A program made the translations under genes and the position numbers. A DNA stretch of 64,000 bases from Nocardioides hwasunensis (lineage in GTDB: Bacteria > Actinomycetota > Actinomycetes > Propionibacteriales > Nocardioidaceae), in the NCBI RefSeq assembly GCF_014779665.1, contig NZ_JACXYY010000004.1, forward strand, positions 186,001-250,000, read 5' to 3'. This document shows, piece after piece, positions 1 to 8,621 of this stretch. Each line of letters starts with the position of its first letter. The stretch's first letter is position 1. The notes beneath the pieces are model-generated. The model was not told the origin of the DNA and did no database searches. It saw only the letters and a program-made list of their open reading frames with translations.

Positions 1-403
1 GCTGGGACTCCAGCTGCGCCTGCCGCAGGTCGATGACGACCGAGCCCATCAGGGCGAAGGCGCTGTGGTGCTCGGGCACCGACCAGAGGCCCTGACGCTT
101 GGTCTCACCCATGATCGCGGTCGAGGACGCGTGGCCGACCGCGGGCACGTGCGGGTGCGGACGGCGCACGGGCGACGCGGCCGGTGGGGCCACCGGTCCG
201 GTCGCCTGGAGGTCGAGCGTGATCGGCACGAGCTCGCCGTAGGTCTTGGCCTGCCAGGTCAGCTCGAGGCGCTCCTCGAGCTCGTCGAGGTCGATGCGGC
301 CCTCCCCCGCAGCGTCCCGGAGCACGTCGGCGACGCGCTGGCGGTCGGCGTCGGAGATGCGCATCTGCGACGGGTCGTGCGGGCGGTTCTCGATCTCCCC
401 CAT
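1..403 (-). CDS. DUF1707 domain protein, C-terminus beyond window
   Basis: Only the N-terminal 134 codons are in the window; the frame is open to base 1. Residues about 14-65 (MRISDADRQRVADVLRDA, then GRIDLDELEERL and GELVPITLDL) match the DUF1707 SHOCT-like domain common in actinobacterial membrane-associated proteins. The distal part (FALMGSVVIDLRQAQLES) resembles the start of a LiaF-type cell-wall-stress domain. Start taken at ATG 403 because GGTGAG lies five bases upstream; an in-frame ATG at 415 is possible but has no ribosome site. Function is not established for the family; a role in envelope stress is only inference. Confidence 0.75.
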   Translation of the reverse strand, partial: MGEIENRPHDPSQMRISDADRQRVADVLRDAAGEGRIDLDELEERLELTWQAKTYGELVPITLDLQATGPVAPPAASPVRRPHPHVPAVGHASSTAIMGETKRQGLWSVPEHHSAFALMGSVVIDLRQAQLESQ

Positions 404-449
404 GCCGCTCACCATATCCAGCCGCGGGCCGCTGCACCCATGACGGGCG

Positions 450-1532
450 TCAGCCCGCTGCGTCCTCGCGGTCGGCTGCCAGGAGTCGCGAGACGGCGAG
501 CGCCGCCTGTCGTCCGGCGCGCGAGGCGCCGATGGTGCTCGCCGAGGGTCCGTAACCCACGAGCTGCACCCGCGGGTCGACCACCGTCGTGGTGGCGCCC
601 TGCACGTTGCCGCGCACCGGGACGAGCGCGATGCCGCCCTCAGAGGTCCGCAGGCCGAGCGGCCCGAGGTGGTCGACCGCCGGTCGGAAGCCGGTCGCCC
701 AGAGGATCGCGTCGACCCGCTCGAAGCGATCGTCGCGGCCGGAGGACCACCGCACCCCGTCGACCTCGATCCGGTCGAACATCGGCAGCCGGTCGTAGGC
801 GCCGAGCCGGGCCGCCTCCTGCTCCTGCGGCCGCAGCGCCAGCCCGGTGACGCTGACCACGCTCGCCGGCGGGAGCCCGCGGCGTACGCGCTCCTCGACC
901 GCGGTGACCGCGGCCAGTCCGGCGTCGGCGTCGAGCTCCTCGCGCCAGACCGGCGGACGCCGGGTCACCCAGAGGGTGTCGGTCACCGGCGCGAGCTCGC
1001 CGAGGAACTGGACGGCCGAGGCACCGCCACCGACCACGAGCACCCGCTTGCCACGGAAGTGCTCCGCGCCCGGGTAGTGCGCGGTGTGCACCTGCTCGCC
1101 GCCGAACGAGGAGATGCCGGGATAGAACGGCACGAACGGTCGGGTCCAGGTGCCGCTGGCGTTGATCAGCGTCCGGGTCCACCAGGAGCGGTCGTCGGCG
1201 TGGACGGCGAGCAGGTCGCCCTCGCTCTCGACGCGGTCGACGCGCACCGGTCGGAGGACGGGCAGGTGGTGCCAGCGCTCGTAGCCCTCGAAGTAGTCGG
1301 GCACGGCGACGTTGGCCGCCGCACCCGAGCGGGTCGGTGCCGGCGAGCCGGGCAGGTCGGCCACGCCGTGCACGTCGGCCATGGTCAGTGACGCCCAGCG
1401 GTGCTGCCAGGCCCCGCCGGCCTGGGGGTTGGCGTCGAGCACGACGTGGTCGATGCGACGCTCGCGCAGGAAGTACGACGCCGCGAGACCGGCCTGTCCG
1501 GCGCCGATGACGAGCGAGTCGAGGACCTCCAT
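450..1532 (-). CDS. FAD-dependent NAD(P)-binding oxidoreductase (flavin monooxygenase-like)
   Basis: 360 residues. The N-terminus has a dinucleotide-binding motif VIGAGQAGLAASY (residues 8-20) and a second Rossmann motif VLVVGGGASAVQF near residue 165, the two-fold pattern of COG2072/CzcO flavoproteins and Baeyer-Villiger-like monooxygenases. The ILWATGFRP element near residue 285 is the ATG motif of these enzymes. Substrate unknown. The frame stays open far upstream, but the ATG at 1532 starts directly before the first beta strand (MEVLDSLVIGAG) and is the natural start. Transcribed divergently from the PEP-mutase-family gene, with 64 bases between the two starts, so they may share a control region. 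Confidence 0.85.
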   Translation of the reverse strand: MEVLDSLVIGAGQAGLAASYFLRERRIDHVVLDANPQAGGAWQHRWASLTMADVHGVADLPGSPAPTRSGAAANVAVPDYFEGYERWHHLPVLRPVRVDRVESEGDLLAVHADDRSWWTRTLINASGTWTRPFVPFYPGISSFGGEQVHTAHYPGAEHFRGKRVLVVGGGASAVQFLGELAPVTDTLWVTRRPPVWREELDADAGLAAVTAVEERVRRGLPPASVVSVTGLALRPQEQEAARLGAYDRLPMFDRIEVDGVRWSSGRDDRFERVDAILWATGFRPAVDHLGPLGLRTSEGGIALVPVRGNVQGATTTVVDPRVQLVGYGPSASTIGASRAGRQAALAVSRLLAADREDAAG

Positions 1533-1596
1533 GTCATCCGCAACACCTGTCGGTCCGGCCCTATGCCCGCGACCAGTGGCGTGGCAGCCTCGGAGC

Positions 1597-2358
1597 ATGG
1601 ACATCGCCACTCGTGCCACCACCCTCCTCGACCTCCACCACACCGGCACCACGCTGGTCCTTCCGACCGTGTGGGACGCCTGGTCCGCCGGCGTCGTCGC
1701 CGAGGCCGGCTTCCGGGCCCTGACCGTCGGCAGCCACCCGCTCGCCGACTCCCGCGGGCAGTCCGACAACGAGGGCATGACGATCGACGACGCCCTCGAC
1801 GGCGTACGACGTGTCTGTGCGGCCGTGCCGGACGTCCCGGTCAGCGCCGACATGGAGTCCGGCTACGGCACCGCACCCGCCGAGCTGGTCGAGCGCCTGC
1901 TCGAGGCCGGCGCGGTCGGCATCAACATCGAGGACACCGTGCACTCCGAGGGCGGGCGGCTGCGCGAGGTCGCCGAGCACGCCGACTACATCGGCGGCAT
2001 CCGCCAGGCCGCCGACGCGGCCGGGGTCGACCTGGTGATCAACGCCCGCACGGACGTGTTCATGAAGGACGGCCAGTTCGAGGACCCGCTCGCCGAGGTG
2101 CTCGCACGGATGACGGCGTGCGAGGCGGCCGGCTCGCGGAGCAGCTATCCGGTGCGGGTCCCCGACGCCGCGACCCTGCAGGCGATCCTCGAGCGCCTCG
2201 ACGGACCGGTCAACGTCACCGCCAACCCGCGCTCCGGCTCCCCCGCCGGCTCCCTCGAGGACCTGCAGGTGATGGGCGTCCACCGGGTGACGTTCGGCCC
2301 GCTGCTGATGAAGGAGCTCGCTCCCGACCTGACCGCCCTCGTGGCTCCCTGGAGGTAG
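1597..2358 (+). CDS. Isocitrate lyase/PEP mutase family protein
   Basis: 253 residues, the usual size of the PEP mutase/oxaloacetate-decarboxylase-like branch of the isocitrate lyase superfamily. Visible hallmarks are the TVWDAWSA start of the barrel, the metal and substrate residues in SADMESGYG and GINIEDT, and INARTDVF. Family members cleave or form C-C or P-C bonds in small oxo-acids; which one cannot be told from sequence. No phosphonopyruvate decarboxylase lies next to it, so a phosphonate pathway is not indicated. ATG 1597 is chosen because the conserved N-terminal helix starts there; the frame upstream overlaps the divergent oxidoreductase. Confidence 0.85.
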   Translation: MDIATRATTLLDLHHTGTTLVLPTVWDAWSAGVVAEAGFRALTVGSHPLADSRGQSDNEGMTIDDALDGVRRVCAAVPDVPVSADMESGYGTAPAELVERLLEAGAVGINIEDTVHSEGGRLREVAEHADYIGGIRQAADAAGVDLVINARTDVFMKDGQFEDPLAEVLARMTACEAAGSRSSYPVRVPDAATLQAILERLDGPVNVTANPRSGSPAGSLEDLQVMGVHRVTFGPLLMKELAPDLTALVAPWR

Positions 2359-2364
2359 CCCACG

Positions 2365-2408
2365 ACGTCATGGTGGGCGGCCGCCGGAGCGACAACCCGC
2401 CATGACGT
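2365..2408. terminator. Bidirectional hairpin terminator
   Basis: Arms 2365-2377 and 2396-2408 are complementary over 13 bases with one T/G wobble and an 18-base loop. It lies between the convergent PEP-mutase-family and MMPL genes and can end transcription from both sides. Confidence 0.6.
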
Positions 2409-2424
2409 GCGCGCAGGTGCGGTC

Positions 2425-4728
2425 TCAGCCGACCAGCTCGGGCTGCTTCTCGCGCCACTGGTCCGAGACGTGGCCGCGGTCGAGCGACTCGCCCTCGACG
2501 TCGATCGTCGGCATCAGTCGGTCGAGCCACCTCGGCAGCCACCAGGCCTTCTCACCCATCAGGTAGAGCAGGGCCGGGATGAGCACCATCCGCACGATGA
2601 AGGCGTCGAAGAGCACCGCGACGGCGAGCGCGAAGCCCATCGACTTGATGATCGGCTCGTCGGTGAGCATGAAGGCGGCGAAGACCGAGGTCATGATGAT
2701 CGCCGCGGCCGAGACGACGCGCGCGGAGTTGCGGAAGCCGTCGACGACGGCCTCGCGGGTGGACGCACCGTGGACGTGCGCCTCACGGATCCGGGTGACG
2801 AGGAAGACCTGGTAGTCCATCGCCAGGCCGAAGACCACGCCGATCAGGAAGATCGGCATGAACGACACCAGCGGCGCGCCCTCGACGATCCCGAACATGC
2901 CCTCCTGGAAGACCAGCACCGTCGCGCCGAGCGTGGCGAGCACGGACAGCAGGAAGCCGAGGGTGGCGGTGAGCGGCACCAGGATCGAGCGGAAGACCAG
3001 CATCAGGAGCAGGAACGCGAGCCCGATGACGACGGCGAGGTAGACCGGCAGGGCGTCGGCGAGCTTCTCCGAGACGTCGGCCTGGATCGCGGTGATGCCG
3101 GTGACACCGGTCGTGGTGCCGGTCTCGGACTCGACGGCGGACTGGCCGTCGCGCAGCTCGTGCAGCAGGTCCTCGGTGGCGACCTCGTCCGCCCCCGTGG
3201 CGGGCGTGATCATCACCTGCGCACCGGTGCCCTCCTCGTTGGTGGCGACGACCTGCGCGTTGACCACGCCCTCCATGCCGGCGGCCCAGTCGACGACCTC
3301 ACCGAACGCCGCGCCGCGGTCGTCCGCGGCCACGTCACGAGCGTCGACGACGACCACGAGCGGGCCCTGGCGACCGGGGCCGAAGCCCTCGGCGACCAGG
3401 TCCGCGGCCCGACGCTGGGTGGTCTCCGGTGACGCGGTGGAGTCGGCCGGGAAGGCCAGGTGCAGGTTCGCGACGGGTACGGCGAGCGCGCCGAGGCCGA
3501 CGACGACGAGCAGGATCGCGGCGATCGGGGCCCGGCCGACGAGGCGGGACCAGCGGACGCCGTTGTTGAGCACCCGGCCCTTCTCGTCGCGCTGCGGGCG
3601 GTAGCGGCGGACCCGACCGCCGAAGGCCTTCGACTTCAGCATGCCGAGGACCGCGGGGAGCAGGGTGAGCGCGACCAGGACGGCGACCAGGACGGTGCCG
3701 GCGGCCGCGAGCCCCATGCTCGTCAGGAACGGGATGCCGACGACCGACAGGGCCGAGAGCGCGATGAGCACGGTCAGGCCGGCGAAGACGACGGCCGAGC
3801 CGGCGGTGCCGGTGGCGATGCCCATCGCCTCCGCGCGGTCGTCGGTGTGGTCGAGCTCGCTGCGGTAGCGGGCGAGGATGAAGAGTGCGTAGTCGATGCC
3901 GACCGCCAGCCCGATCATGCTCGCCAGGATCGGCGTGCTCGAGCCGATGTCGACGAAGGCGGTCGCACCGACGACGCCGAGCAGGCCGGTGCCGAGGCCG
4001 ATGAGCGCGGTGATGATCGGGATCCCCGCCGCGACGACGGAGCCGAAGACGATGAGCAGCACGACGACCGCGACACCGATGCCGATCAGCTCGGAGGACC
4101 CGCCCTCCAGCTGCGCGAGGAGCCCGGAGCCGTTGACCTCGGCGGTGAGGCCATCGGCGTTCGCGCCGGCGACGGCCTCCTTGATCGCCTCGACCGTGGT
4201 GGGCTCGACGTCGGTGACCTGGTCGACGTCGAGAGCGTAGGTGATCGTGCCGATCCGTCCGTCCTCGGACAGCGGTGACAGCGCGGCGAAGTTCTCCCGC
4301 GCCTGTGCCTCGTCGCCCCCGCCGTCGACGACGGCGTCGACCATCTGCTGCTCCTGGGCCTCGGCCGCGGTCACCGGGTCGAGGATCGTGTCGGCGGCCG
4401 GCGCCTGCGGGAGGTCGGCCAGCTCGGCGACGAGGTCGCTCACCTGGCCGGCGTACGGCTCCTCGGCGAGAGTGTGCCCCTCGGGCGCGGCGACGACGAC
4501 CGTGATGCCGGCCTGGTCGAAGGCGTCGACCGAGCCCGGGAAGAGCTCGGCCTGCAGGTCGGCGGCCTTCTCCGACGGGATGCCCGGGATCGAGAAGGCG
4601 TCGGTCATCGGCTTGCTGATCGCGGTGGCGGTGAAGCCGACCGCGACCAGGGCGACGAGCCAGGCGGCGATGAAGACGTACCAGCGCCGGTAGGCCGTAC
4701 GGCCGAGGCGGTGGAGCAGACGTGCCAT
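2425..4728 (-). CDS. MMPL/RND-family efflux transporter
   Basis: 767 residues with an N-terminal transmembrane helix, a large extracytoplasmic loop, a block of helices with the DYALFILARYR motif (about residues 280-290), then the same layout repeated with MDYQVFLVTRIREAH near 635. This is the duplicated architecture of MMPL/RND exporters in actinobacteria, which move lipids or drugs out using the proton gradient. Start ATG 4728. Lies 57 bases downstream of a TetR gene on the same strand, so it is the likely target of that repressor. Substrate cannot be read from sequence. Confidence 0.9.
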   Translation of the reverse strand: MARLLHRLGRTAYRRWYVFIAAWLVALVAVGFTATAISKPMTDAFSIPGIPSEKAADLQAELFPGSVDAFDQAGITVVVAAPEGHTLAEEPYAGQVSDLVAELADLPQAPAADTILDPVTAAEAQEQQMVDAVVDGGGDEAQARENFAALSPLSEDGRIGTITYALDVDQVTDVEPTTVEAIKEAVAGANADGLTAEVNGSGLLAQLEGGSSELIGIGVAVVVLLIVFGSVVAAGIPIITALIGLGTGLLGVVGATAFVDIGSSTPILASMIGLAVGIDYALFILARYRSELDHTDDRAEAMGIATGTAGSAVVFAGLTVLIALSALSVVGIPFLTSMGLAAAGTVLVAVLVALTLLPAVLGMLKSKAFGGRVRRYRPQRDEKGRVLNNGVRWSRLVGRAPIAAILLVVVGLGALAVPVANLHLAFPADSTASPETTQRRAADLVAEGFGPGRQGPLVVVVDARDVAADDRGAAFGEVVDWAAGMEGVVNAQVVATNEEGTGAQVMITPATGADEVATEDLLHELRDGQSAVESETGTTTGVTGITAIQADVSEKLADALPVYLAVVIGLAFLLLMLVFRSILVPLTATLGFLLSVLATLGATVLVFQEGMFGIVEGAPLVSFMPIFLIGVVFGLAMDYQVFLVTRIREAHVHGASTREAVVDGFRNSARVVSAAAIIMTSVFAAFMLTDEPIIKSMGFALAVAVLFDAFIVRMVLIPALLYLMGEKAWWLPRWLDRLMPTIDVEGESLDRGHVSDQWREKQPELVG

Positions 4729-4785
4729 GGAAGGTTTCCCCCGTTGAGTGGTGCGTGCGTTGGATCGGGCGGGTGGTGCGTGGGA

Positions 4786-5373
4786 TCAGCCGAAGAGGCG
4801 GCGGACCGTGGCGATGCCGTCGACGATGAGCTGGGCGAAGTCCTGCTCGGGGTCGTCGGCGAACGCGGTGACGGCGACCTCGCAGACGCTGCCGAGCACG
4901 GCGACCGCGACCTGGACGTCGCGCGCCTGCAGGTCGCCCCCGGGCCGCTGGACGGCGGCCTCGACGAGGTTGGCCGCGAGCCGCCGCATGCGTTCCTTGA
5001 GGTGGACCAGCAGGGCCGGGTTGGCGTGCACGATGCGGTCGAAGCGCTGGATCGCGGCCGGGTCGACGTCCTCCGTCTCGAGCAGCGCCAGCACCAGCGC
5101 CTGGAGGTCGTCGATCAGGTCGCCGTGCGGCCCTCCCGACCGGAAGACGTCGAGGGGTGCGGAGGTGAGGTCGAGCTCGGGTCCGAGGATCGCGTCGACC
5201 TTGCTCGGGAAGTAGTTGAACAGGGTGCGGCGCGAGACGTCGGCGACGTCCGCGAGCTCGTCCATCGTGAAGCCGTCGATGCTGCCGCGTTCGTCGGCAA
5301 GACCCTGCGCGGCATCGACGATGCGAAGCTCGGTCCCGCGTCGACCACGACGCTTGTTTGCACTATCGGGCAT
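4786..5373 (-). CDS. TetR family transcriptional repressor
   Basis: 195 residues. N-terminal helix-turn-helix GFTMDELADVADVSRRTLFNYFPSKVDAI (about residues 34-62) is a clear TetR DNA-binding domain; the rest is the variable all-helical ligand domain. It precedes the MMPL exporter on the same strand and two inverted repeats overlap and precede its start, so autoregulation plus control of the exporter is likely. ATG 5373 is used; ATG 5382, three codons upstream, is also possible. Neither has a strong ribosome site. Confidence 0.9.
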   Translation of the reverse strand: MPDSANKRRGRRGTELRIVDAAQGLADERGSIDGFTMDELADVADVSRRTLFNYFPSKVDAILGPELDLTSAPLDVFRSGGPHGDLIDDLQALVLALLETEDVDPAAIQRFDRIVHANPALLVHLKERMRRLAANLVEAAVQRPGGDLQARDVQVAVAVLGSVCEVAVTAFADDPEQDFAQLIVDGIATVRRLFG

Positions 5374-5381
5374 GTAGTGCA
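5359..5381. promoter_or_regulatory. Inverted-repeat operator overlapping tetR start
   Basis: TGCACTA (5359-5365) and TAGTGCA (5375-5381) are perfect 7-base arms around a 9-base spacer that includes the tetR start codon. Spacing and position fit TetR autorepression. Confidence 0.6.
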
Positions 5382-5383
5382 TT

Positions 5384-5410
5384 TTTGCACTCTTGGTCTG
5401 ATGGTGCAAA
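5384..5410. promoter_or_regulatory. Second inverted-repeat operator upstream of tetR
   Basis: TTTGCAC (5384-5390) and GTGCAAA (5404-5410) are perfect arms with a 13-base spacer, immediately upstream of the first repeat and sharing its TGCAC core. Together they suggest tandem TetR binding. Confidence 0.55.
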
Positions 5411-5514
5411 TTCGCGAGGTCCGTCCTCGTACGACGATCCCGCGCTACGCTGCCGCGGCGGCGGGTCGGGCTCGCCGTCCGCGGCCCCGGTCGGGCCGAC
5501 CTGCGGGGGTCTCG

Positions 5515-5907
5515 ATGCTTCGACTGCTGTTCTTCCTCGTCCCACTCGTGCTGAGCATCTACTGCGCGGTGGAGGCGATCTCCAGCCGCGAGGACGAGGT
5601 GCGCAACCTGTCGCGCGTGTGGTGGATCGTGCTGATCCTGTTCTTCCCGTTCGTGGGGTCGATCGCCTGGCTCGCTGCCGGTCGTCCGGTCCGCATCGCC
5701 CGCCGCACCGGGCCCCACGAGCGCAGCGCGAGCGCCTTCCCGGAGTACGACCGACCGGGGCGCTTCGCGGCCGCGGACGCCGCGGCCGACGAGGAGTTCC
5801 TCAAGAAGGTGCGCGAGCGCGCCGAGGAGCAGCGACGCAGGGCACGCGAGCAGAAGCAGCGCGAGGCGGGCGAGGGCGGGGCCGAGCCGGACCGGCCCAC
5901 GGCCTGA
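5515..5907 (+). CDS. PLDc N-terminal domain small membrane protein
   Basis: 130 residues. Two transmembrane helices (about residues 2-20 and 35-55) with VWWIVLILFFPFVGSIAWLAAGRP between and after, the pattern of the phospholipase D-nuclease N-terminal domain found alone in many actinobacterial membrane proteins. The C-terminal half is a charged coiled-coil-like tail rich in E, R and Q (about 85-120). ATG 5515 follows a GGGGGT stretch at ribosome-site distance. It ends one base before the ABC ATPase gene on the other strand. Function unknown. Confidence 0.8.
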   Translation: MLRLLFFLVPLVLSIYCAVEAISSREDEVRNLSRVWWIVLILFFPFVGSIAWLAAGRPVRIARRTGPHERSASAFPEYDRPGRFAAADAAADEEFLKKVRERAEEQRRRAREQKQREAGEGGAEPDRPTA

Positions 5908-5908
5908 G

Positions 5909-6958
5909 TCAGGCGACCACCAGGACGGGCGACGGCGCCACCTCGAGGCGTACGCGCAGGCCGGGCTCGAGCCGCAGCGCCTCCGAGCTGGCGAGCTGGG
6001 CGACCACGTCGGTGCCGTCGACGAGGGTGCAGGTGACCCGCGACAGCGGACCGAGGAACTGCACGGTCGTGACCGTGGCGTGGCCCGACTCGTCCGCGAC
6101 GACCGAGAGCGCCTCCGGGCGCACCAGAGCGTGGCCCGAGCCCGTGCCCGAGCCCGCCAGCACCGGGACGGCCTGTCCCAGCACCGTGGCCGAGCCACCC
6201 TGCACCTCGGCCGGGATCCGGTTGCTGAGGCCGACGAACTCGCCGACGAACTGGCTGGCCGGCGAGGAGTAGAGCTCGGCCGGAGGCGCCAGCTGCTCGA
6301 GCCGGCCCGCGTTCATCACCCCGACCCGGTCGGCGACGGCGAGCGCCTCCTCCTGGTCGTGGGTGACGAACAGGGTCGTCGTGCCGACCTCGATCTGCAC
6401 CCGCCGGATCTCGTCGCGGAGCTGGACCCGGACCTTGGCGTCGAGCGCGGAGAGCGGCTCGTCGAGGAGCAGCACGGACGGCTCGATGGCGAGCGCGCGG
6501 GCCAGGGCGACGCGTTGCTGCTGGCCACCGGAGAGCTGGTGGGCGTAGCGGTCGGCGTGCTGGCCCAGGCCCACGAGGTCGAGCATGTCGCCCGCGCGGG
6601 TGCGCCTCGACGCGCCGCTCCTGCCACGCAGCTTGAGGCCGAAGGCGACGTTGTCGATCACCGTCATGTGGGGGAACAGGCTGTAGGCCTGGAACACCAT
6701 CCCCATGTCGCGCTTGTTGGCCGGCACCCGGGTGAGGTCCTTCCCGCCCACCGACACCGTGCCGCTGGTCGGGTGGTCGAGGCCGGCGAGGATGCGCAGG
6801 GCCGTCGTCTTGCCGCAGCCCGAGGGGCCGAGCAGGCAGACCAGCTCACCGGGCTCGAGGCGGAGGGTGAGCCCGTCGAGGGCCCGCACCTCGCCGTACA
6901 CGCGCGTCAGGTCGGACAGCTCGACCGCGAGACCCCGCTCGGCGCTGACGTCGGTCAT
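5909..6958 (-). CDS. ABC importer ATP-binding protein (PotA/FbpC-like)
   Basis: 349 residues. Walker A GPSGCGKTT near residue 45, Q-loop FQAYSLFP, signature LSGGQQQR, Walker B LLLDEPLSALD and the H-loop THDQEEA all present. The last 100 residues form a TOBE-like regulatory domain. This is the energy-coupling subunit of a type I importer; it would act at the inner face of the membrane with the two permeases just upstream. Its ATG at 6958 overlaps the TGA of the preceding permease by four bases, indicating translational coupling. Confidence 0.9.
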   Translation of the reverse strand: MTDVSAERGLAVELSDLTRVYGEVRALDGLTLRLEPGELVCLLGPSGCGKTTALRILAGLDHPTSGTVSVGGKDLTRVPANKRDMGMVFQAYSLFPHMTVIDNVAFGLKLRGRSGASRRTRAGDMLDLVGLGQHADRYAHQLSGGQQQRVALARALAIEPSVLLLDEPLSALDAKVRVQLRDEIRRVQIEVGTTTLFVTHDQEEALAVADRVGVMNAGRLEQLAPPAELYSSPASQFVGEFVGLSNRIPAEVQGGSATVLGQAVPVLAGSGTGSGHALVRPEALSVVADESGHATVTTVQFLGPLSRVTCTLVDGTDVVAQLASSEALRLEPGLRVRLEVAPSPVLVVA

Positions 6959-7752
6959 GAAGAGGCTCCTTGCTTGTGGCGGTCCCGGCTCAGGAGCGTG
7001 AGCGCCATGAGCAGCAGGACGACGAAGATCATCGAGGCGAGCGCGGCCGCCATGGCTGCGGGAGTGTCGCTCTTGTTGAGCGCGGCCATCGCCACCGGCA
7101 GGGTGTCGAAGTGCAGCAGGGACGCGAAGACGTACTCCCCCATCACCAGCGCGACCGAGATGAAGGCGGCCCCCAGGATGCCGCCGGTGATGTTGGGCAT
7201 GACGATGCGCAGGATGACGGTGGGCCAGCCGGCGCCGAGGGAACGGGCGGCCTCCGCGAGCGTGGCGACGTCGATCGCGGAGAGGGCCGAGTCGATCGCC
7301 CGGTACGAGTAGGGCAGCACGAGGACGACGTAGGCGAAGGTGAGGACCAGCGGGGAGTCGCCGAGCAGGTAGGTCACCCAGGAGTAGACGTTGCTGATGC
7401 CCACCACGATCACCAGCGCGGGGATGGTCAGCGGCAGGAGGCACAGGAACTCGATGAGCCGTCTCGCCCCCGGGACCCGCAGCCGCACCCACACCATGGT
7501 GGGCACGAGCAGCGCGACCATCAGCACGACCGTGAACAGCGCGAGCAGCAGCGACGCGAGGATCGAGGAGCGGAGGTCCTCGTCGGAGATCATCAGCTGC
7601 CAGTTGTCCCACGTGCGTCCCTCTGCGCTGCCGCGGCGCTGGGTCGAGAAGTCGAACATCGCCAGCAGCGGCACGAAGAAGTAGGCCGCGAAGACCAGGA
7701 GCAGGGTGGCGCGGAGCGCCGTGAAACCACGGGTCGGCGTCACCTCATCCAC
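6955..7752 (-). CDS. ABC importer permease 2
   Basis: 265 residues with six predicted transmembrane segments and the EAARSLGAGWPTVILRIVMPNI loop (EAA motif, about residues 165-185) that docks on the ATPase. Belongs to the PotC/FbpB-like permeases. GTG 7752 overlaps the end of permease 1 by 13 bases; a GTG at 7743 is preceded by GGATGAGG and could be the true start instead. Ends inside the ATPase start codon. Confidence 0.88.
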   Translation of the reverse strand: MDEVTPTRGFTALRATLLLVFAAYFFVPLLAMFDFSTQRRGSAEGRTWDNWQLMISDEDLRSSILASLLLALFTVVLMVALLVPTMVWVRLRVPGARRLIEFLCLLPLTIPALVIVVGISNVYSWVTYLLGDSPLVLTFAYVVLVLPYSYRAIDSALSAIDVATLAEAARSLGAGWPTVILRIVMPNITGGILGAAFISVALVMGEYVFASLLHFDTLPVAMAALNKSDTPAAMAAALASMIFVVLLLMALTLLSRDRHKQGASS

Positions 7753-8621
7753 CTCGAGGTCCGCTTGAGCAGCACGTTGTAGCCGATCATCACGATCGTC
7801 ACCACGACGATCATCTCGAGAGCCAGCGCGAAGCCGACGTTGGCCTGGCCGAGCAGGACCTCGCTGGTGATGGCCTGGCGGATGAGCAGCGGCACGATCG
7901 GCTGACCCTGGCTGACCAGCACGGCCGCGGTGGCGTAGGCCGCGAACGCGTTGGCGAAGAGCAGCAGCGTCGCGCCGAGGAAGGCCGGTGTCAGCAGCGG
8001 GATCGCGACGTGACGCCAGTAGGTCCAGGTCGAGGCACCGAGGTTGACCGCCGCCTCACGCCACTGGGGACGCAGGCCCTCGAAGGCGGGGGCGAAGACG
8101 ATGACCATCAGCGGGATCTGGAAGTAGCAGTAGACGACGACCAGGCCGGGCAAGCCGAAGAGCCAGCCGGAGCCGTAGAGATCGAGGCCCACCGCCGCGT
8201 CGACGGCCTTGGTGATCACACCCACCGGGCCGATCGTGGCGATCCACGCGAAGGCGAGCACGACACCGCCGAACTGGGCCAGCACGCCGCTGATCGCGAG
8301 CGTCGTGCGCCGCAGGAGGCTGGTGGTCGGCAGCGAGACGATCAGGTACGACAGCAGCGCACCGAGCAGGGCGCCGATGACCGCCGTGGACGCGGAGAGG
8401 ATCAACGATCCCTTCAGCGCGGTCAGTGCGGCCTCGCTGGTGAGCGCGTCGAGGTTGCCGAGGGTCGGGCGACCGTCGACGTCCTGGAAGGCACCGACCA
8501 CGACGGTGACCGTCGGGACGACCAGGAAGACCAGGACGAACAGCAGGAACGGGAGGAGGGCGAGGGACGGGCCGACGGAGAGCCGTCGACCCGTCCCTGC
8601 GCTCGTGGCTGTCGTGCTCAG
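7740..8621 (-). CDS. ABC importer permease 1, apparent CTG start
   Basis: 293 residues, six or more transmembrane helices and the EAAVNLGASTWTYWRHVAIPLL EAA loop near residue 200. PotB-like inner-membrane subunit. No ATG, GTG or TTG lies in frame near the beginning of the conserved protein; the only plausible initiator is CTG at 8621-8619, which overlaps the binding-protein stop as CTGA and has GAAGG seven bases upstream. Every other junction in this operon uses the same overlap architecture, which supports the choice. Confidence 0.8.
   Translation of the reverse strand: MSTTATSAGTGRRLSVGPSLALLPFLLFVLVFLVVPTVTVVVGAFQDVDGRPTLGNLDALTSEAALTALKGSLILSASTAVIGALLGALLSYLIVSLPTTSLLRRTTLAISGVLAQFGGVVLAFAWIATIGPVGVITKAVDAAVGLDLYGSGWLFGLPGLVVVYCYFQIPLMVIVFAPAFEGLRPQWREAAVNLGASTWTYWRHVAIPLLTPAFLGATLLLFANAFAAYATAAVLVSQGQPIVPLLIRQAITSEVLLGQANVGFALALEMIVVVTIVMIGYNVLLKRTSRWMR

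Noticed and set aside
1597..2358. Phosphonate biosynthesis by PEP mutase
   Set aside because: The protein belongs to the broad isocitrate lyase/PEP mutase family, but no phosphonopyruvate decarboxylase or other phosphonate gene is nearby.
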